Below, one piece after another: positions 63,701 through 64,000 of a stretch of DNA of 64,000 nucleotides. Position 1 is the first letter of the stretch; each line of letters starts with the position of its first letter. Position numbers and translations under genes: made by a program. The stretch comes from Nostoc sp. CHAB 5844 (GTDB lineage: Bacteria > Cyanobacteriota > Cyanobacteriia > Cyanobacteriales > Nostocaceae): assembly GCF_020829595.1 (NCBI RefSeq), contig NZ_JAIVFW010000003.1, positions 124,001 through 188,000 on the forward strand, read 5' to 3'. The notes beneath the pieces were generated by a model, which saw only the letters and a list, made by a program, of their open reading frames with translations, searched no databases and was not told the origin of the DNA.

Positions 63701-63754
63701 TTGATTAAATAAATCTTCCGATGTAATTGTAGGTTTACTTTGAATTGCAACCAT
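57668..63754 (-). CDS. NRPS, half-C-A-T-C-A-T
   Basis: 2028 residues. The first 250 resemble only the C-terminal half of a condensation domain, without HHxxxDG. A1 (about 275-775) gives pocket residues DIWEMVADDK by alignment with GrsA; I cannot assign its substrate. T1 is FFELGGHSLLATR (about 840). A full condensation domain (about 900-1330) has HHIASDGWS. A2 (about 1345-1870) gives VDWVVSLADK, close to the beta-alanine code. T2 is FFELGGHSLLLIQ (about 1940). A 39-residue insert rich in repeats sits in A2 between FINNPF and RLYKTGDL. There is no TE, so the chain passes to the PKS. It is the first gene of the cluster visible here. Confidence 0.94.
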   Translation of the reverse strand: MVAIQSKPTITSEDLFNQKIYWLNQLSDELPKTNLITDYIRPAIYTGKNKSVSFQLSTYLSETIIKFSNNSYLSIYLVLLSAFNVLMHKYTGNTDNIIGFPTYQLAEIDSNLNKILPLRISVDKNQTFKDLLLQVKQTTIDAYSHQNYPVDELAQLLNLPNHQNRHSFCDIVILLENIHQQNDLAEISNDLTLSFKVDDNLLLGRIDYNDNLFREDAIKCLVQSYLNVIEFVVGNFYIKITDISLLRIDERHQLLKEFNKKTKQYPLTQTIDQLFAQQVIETPNRIAVEYENSWLTYQQLNEKANQLARFLQQLGIQKGEIVGILKERDINFLIGILAIYKAGGAYLPIDSQYPTDRIKYMVSNSEVKIILTDSSCLDIFTNLIENNLHLKSLVCLDAAENKFKINNIQIYNQYNFHHLPNSNLAGNNTGTDPAYMLYTSGSTGLPKGAIVRHDGAINHIYAQFDELELTADFAFLQSAPASTDISVWQFLAPLLIGGKTVIVDTESGFIPEKLFKVLQEKRITVVELVPAVFGGLIDYISQLSPDQRHLPDLKWMMVVGEPVSVKRVNQWLSLYPSIRIADAYGPTEAADDIIQFIIDKPLVENQRTVSIGQPLTNLNIYILDQEMQLVPIGFPGEICVSGIGVGDGYWKNPEKTKLSFVPNPFPDPTKKLPVGNPDLIYKTGDLGRWLPDGNIEFLGRIDNQVKIRGFRVELEEIEALLRQHSSVRETVVIVREDNGDKRLVAYIVPQAESSEDLLSELRQLLKQRLPQHMIPSALMLLDELPLAPSGKVDRRALPAPDFTQLQNENIFVAASTPIQEMLTGIWAEVLSLEKVGIYDNFFELGGHSLLATRVISKVRQAFEVELPLRRLFEQPTVAGLATVIEKAIKAGVGLEAPPIERISRDEELILSFAQQRLWFLTQLQPDSPFNNLSAAFRLQGQLNEQALQQSLSEIVRRHEILSTNFKTVAGKPIQIISSAATFSLPVIDLSDLPADLQAVQIEQLTQTEAQQLFNLQTDLMMRAKLLRLDEQEYVLLLTLHHIASDGWSIGVFVEEISTLYQAFCTGQLLNLPELPIQYADFAAWQRRWLMGEVLESQLAYWRQHLEGASALLELPTDHTRPAVQSFRGANYTFEIPPEQIAALKTLSQEQGCTLFMTLLAAFQTLLYRYTGSEDIVVGSPIANRNRAEIEELIGFFVNTLVLRTKLEGNYTFEELLSRVREVALGAYTHQDLPFDVLVEELQPQRSLSYTPLFQVMFVLQNAPMSEIELSGVNLSLLENDNRTAKFDLTLFMEEAAAGLVGTFEYSTDLFEADTIHRMAEHLQTLLSGIVSDPQQQLWELPLLTEAQKTQLAKWNDTQLEYPQECIHQLFAAQVERTPDAVAVVCGEEQLTYRELNQRANQLAHYLRSLGVEKEVLVGICVERSVDMIVGLLGILKAGGAYLPLDPAYPQQRLAFMLADAGVSLVISHASFVDMFDKMTVVCMDTDWERIAQASQENPVSETTAENLAYVIYTSGSTGKPKGVLGLHRGAVNRFHWMWQTYPFTEGEVCCQKTSLNFVDSVWEIFGPLLQGVKTVIVGDRIVKDPHQFVETLAQHHVTRLVLVPSLLRVLLDTDSNLQQRLPKLKLWVTSGEALPIDLLHQFRQTLPESILLNLYGSSEVSADVTCYSITPTEQLPERVAIGKAIANTEIHVLDQNLQPVPIGISGELYVSGAGLARGYINQPELTQERFINNPFRKAKITNKKDDLSQQSKTQTSFIDAINPLQTSNFRLQTSNRLYKTGDLVRYQANGNLEFLGRIDNQIKLRGFRVELGEIEAVLRQSSKIREVVVVVREQQQQLIAYVVSEGQQVINITELQRLLKETLPEYMLPSTFVILEALPLLPNGKVDYQALPTPEGVRPQLEQQLQLPQTEVEQAIASIWQEVLRLDEVGIHDNFFELGGHSLLLIQVHSQLQQIFQKEFSLVEMFQYPTISQLTQFFSQEKSSQLSVETNNRQLESRFASIQRRKEIRQKSHAKSQRQPPPCGGSTR
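58433..58467. repeat. Tandem heptamer repeat inside an adenylation domain
   Basis: Five TGAAGTC-type heptamers (the third TGAAGTT, the fifth TGAAGTG). Read on the minus strand as PLQTSNFRLQTSN within the A2 domain of the large NRPS. Confidence 0.9.
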
Positions 63755-63793
63755 TATCTGTTACCTTGTTACAAAATGCTTGATGAGATATAA

Positions 63794-63880
63794 CACGCAG
63801 AGAGAAGTTGCGGTGCAGGGGTTCCCCCCGCCCTTGCAAACTTCTCCTATCGGAGACGCTGCGCGAACGGTGGATGCGGA
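63794..63880. repeat. GC-rich dispersed repeat upstream of the NRPS operon
   Basis: Contains AGGGGTTCCCCCCGCCC and, at 63841-63870, the 30-mer that matches the hetC insertion at 29 positions, followed by GATGCGGAGGCGCAGAAAGG. It lies within about 130 bp of the large NRPS start, so the cluster promoter is either interrupted by it or lies beyond it. The remaining bases to 64000 show no gene I can support. Confidence 0.8.
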
Positions 63881-64000
63881 GGCGCAGAAAGGATAAGAGT
63901 TTTGAGATTCTAATACATAAATTTCATACCTATGTATACAATGTCTTAAGCTAATGTCGTGCGGCATGGATTAAAACTCAGCATTCTTTCTTTTTATTTT

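Noticed and set aside
63761-63967. Minus-strand ORF of 68 codons upstream of the NRPS
   Set aside because: Mostly translation of a dispersed repeat (RAASPIGEVCKGGG); not a credible gene.

Overview
The window looks like chromosomal DNA of a filamentous, heterocyst-forming cyanobacterium of the Nostoc/Anabaena type. The HIP1 octamer (GCGATCGC) recurs throughout. Typical cyanobacterial genes are present (CP12, ferredoxin-thioredoxin reductase catalytic subunit, DUF3177, multi-GAF kinase, CbiG-CobJ fusion). A hetC-hetP pair implies heterocyst formation, and short heptanucleotide tandem repeats and GC-rich dispersed repeats are abundant. No species name can be given from the sequence alone.

Layout. 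Positions 1-11.3 kb hold housekeeping and small genes: a partial FIST-domain gene, cp12, DUF3177, cbiD, guaA, a GNAT/DUF4288/secreted-protein block bounded by two copies of the 5' end of a DUF58 gene, ftrC with a DUF309 gene, and a type II NADH dehydrogenase. 11.6-16.9 kb is the heterocyst locus, with hetC then hetP on the minus strand. It has a textbook NtcA-type promoter far upstream of hetC and a palindrome upstream of hetP that resembles the known HetR operator. 17-31.4 kb holds a methyltransferase, an orphan sulfonate-type binding lipoprotein, an AAA-like protein, a 1202-residue GAF histidine kinase with three possible bilin cysteines, a degenerate alpha/beta-hydrolase, rtcB, a HAD hydrolase behind a BlaI-like operator, tRNA-Ala(CGC) overlapped by an ATPase gene remnant, an MtfA-like peptidase and xisH/xisI. 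31.6-41.9 kb holds hisD, a PAP2 phosphatase, a strip of gene debris (transposase, TPR and AAA fragments), mmsA, cobJ, a two-gene module with DUF6745, and a VWA protein.

42.2-63.8 kb is one long minus-strand biosynthetic gene cluster. Read in transcription order: NRPS (half-C-A-T-C-A-T), PanP-type aspartate 1-decarboxylase, PKS (KS-AT-ACP), NRPS (C-A-T-TE), two cytochromes P450, MATE exporter, SDR-like protein and O-methyltransferase. The specificity residues I extracted from two of the three adenylation domains (VDWVVSLADK and VDWVISLANK) each differ at one position from the beta-alanine code I remember. A beta-alanine-forming decarboxylase sits between the synthetase genes. The simplest reading is a cluster that makes its own beta-alanine and builds Xaa-betaAla-C2-betaAla, released by a thioesterase whose nucleophile is Cys instead of Ser. 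I do not recognise a known product, and this is the best candidate for an undescribed system here.

A second theme is repeat invasion of coding sequence. In-frame heptamer or palindromic repeats lie inside hetC, a P450, the PKS and an adenylation domain. Dispersed repeats also supply the C-terminal tails of the large NRPS and one P450, and the start codon of cbiD lies in a heptamer array.
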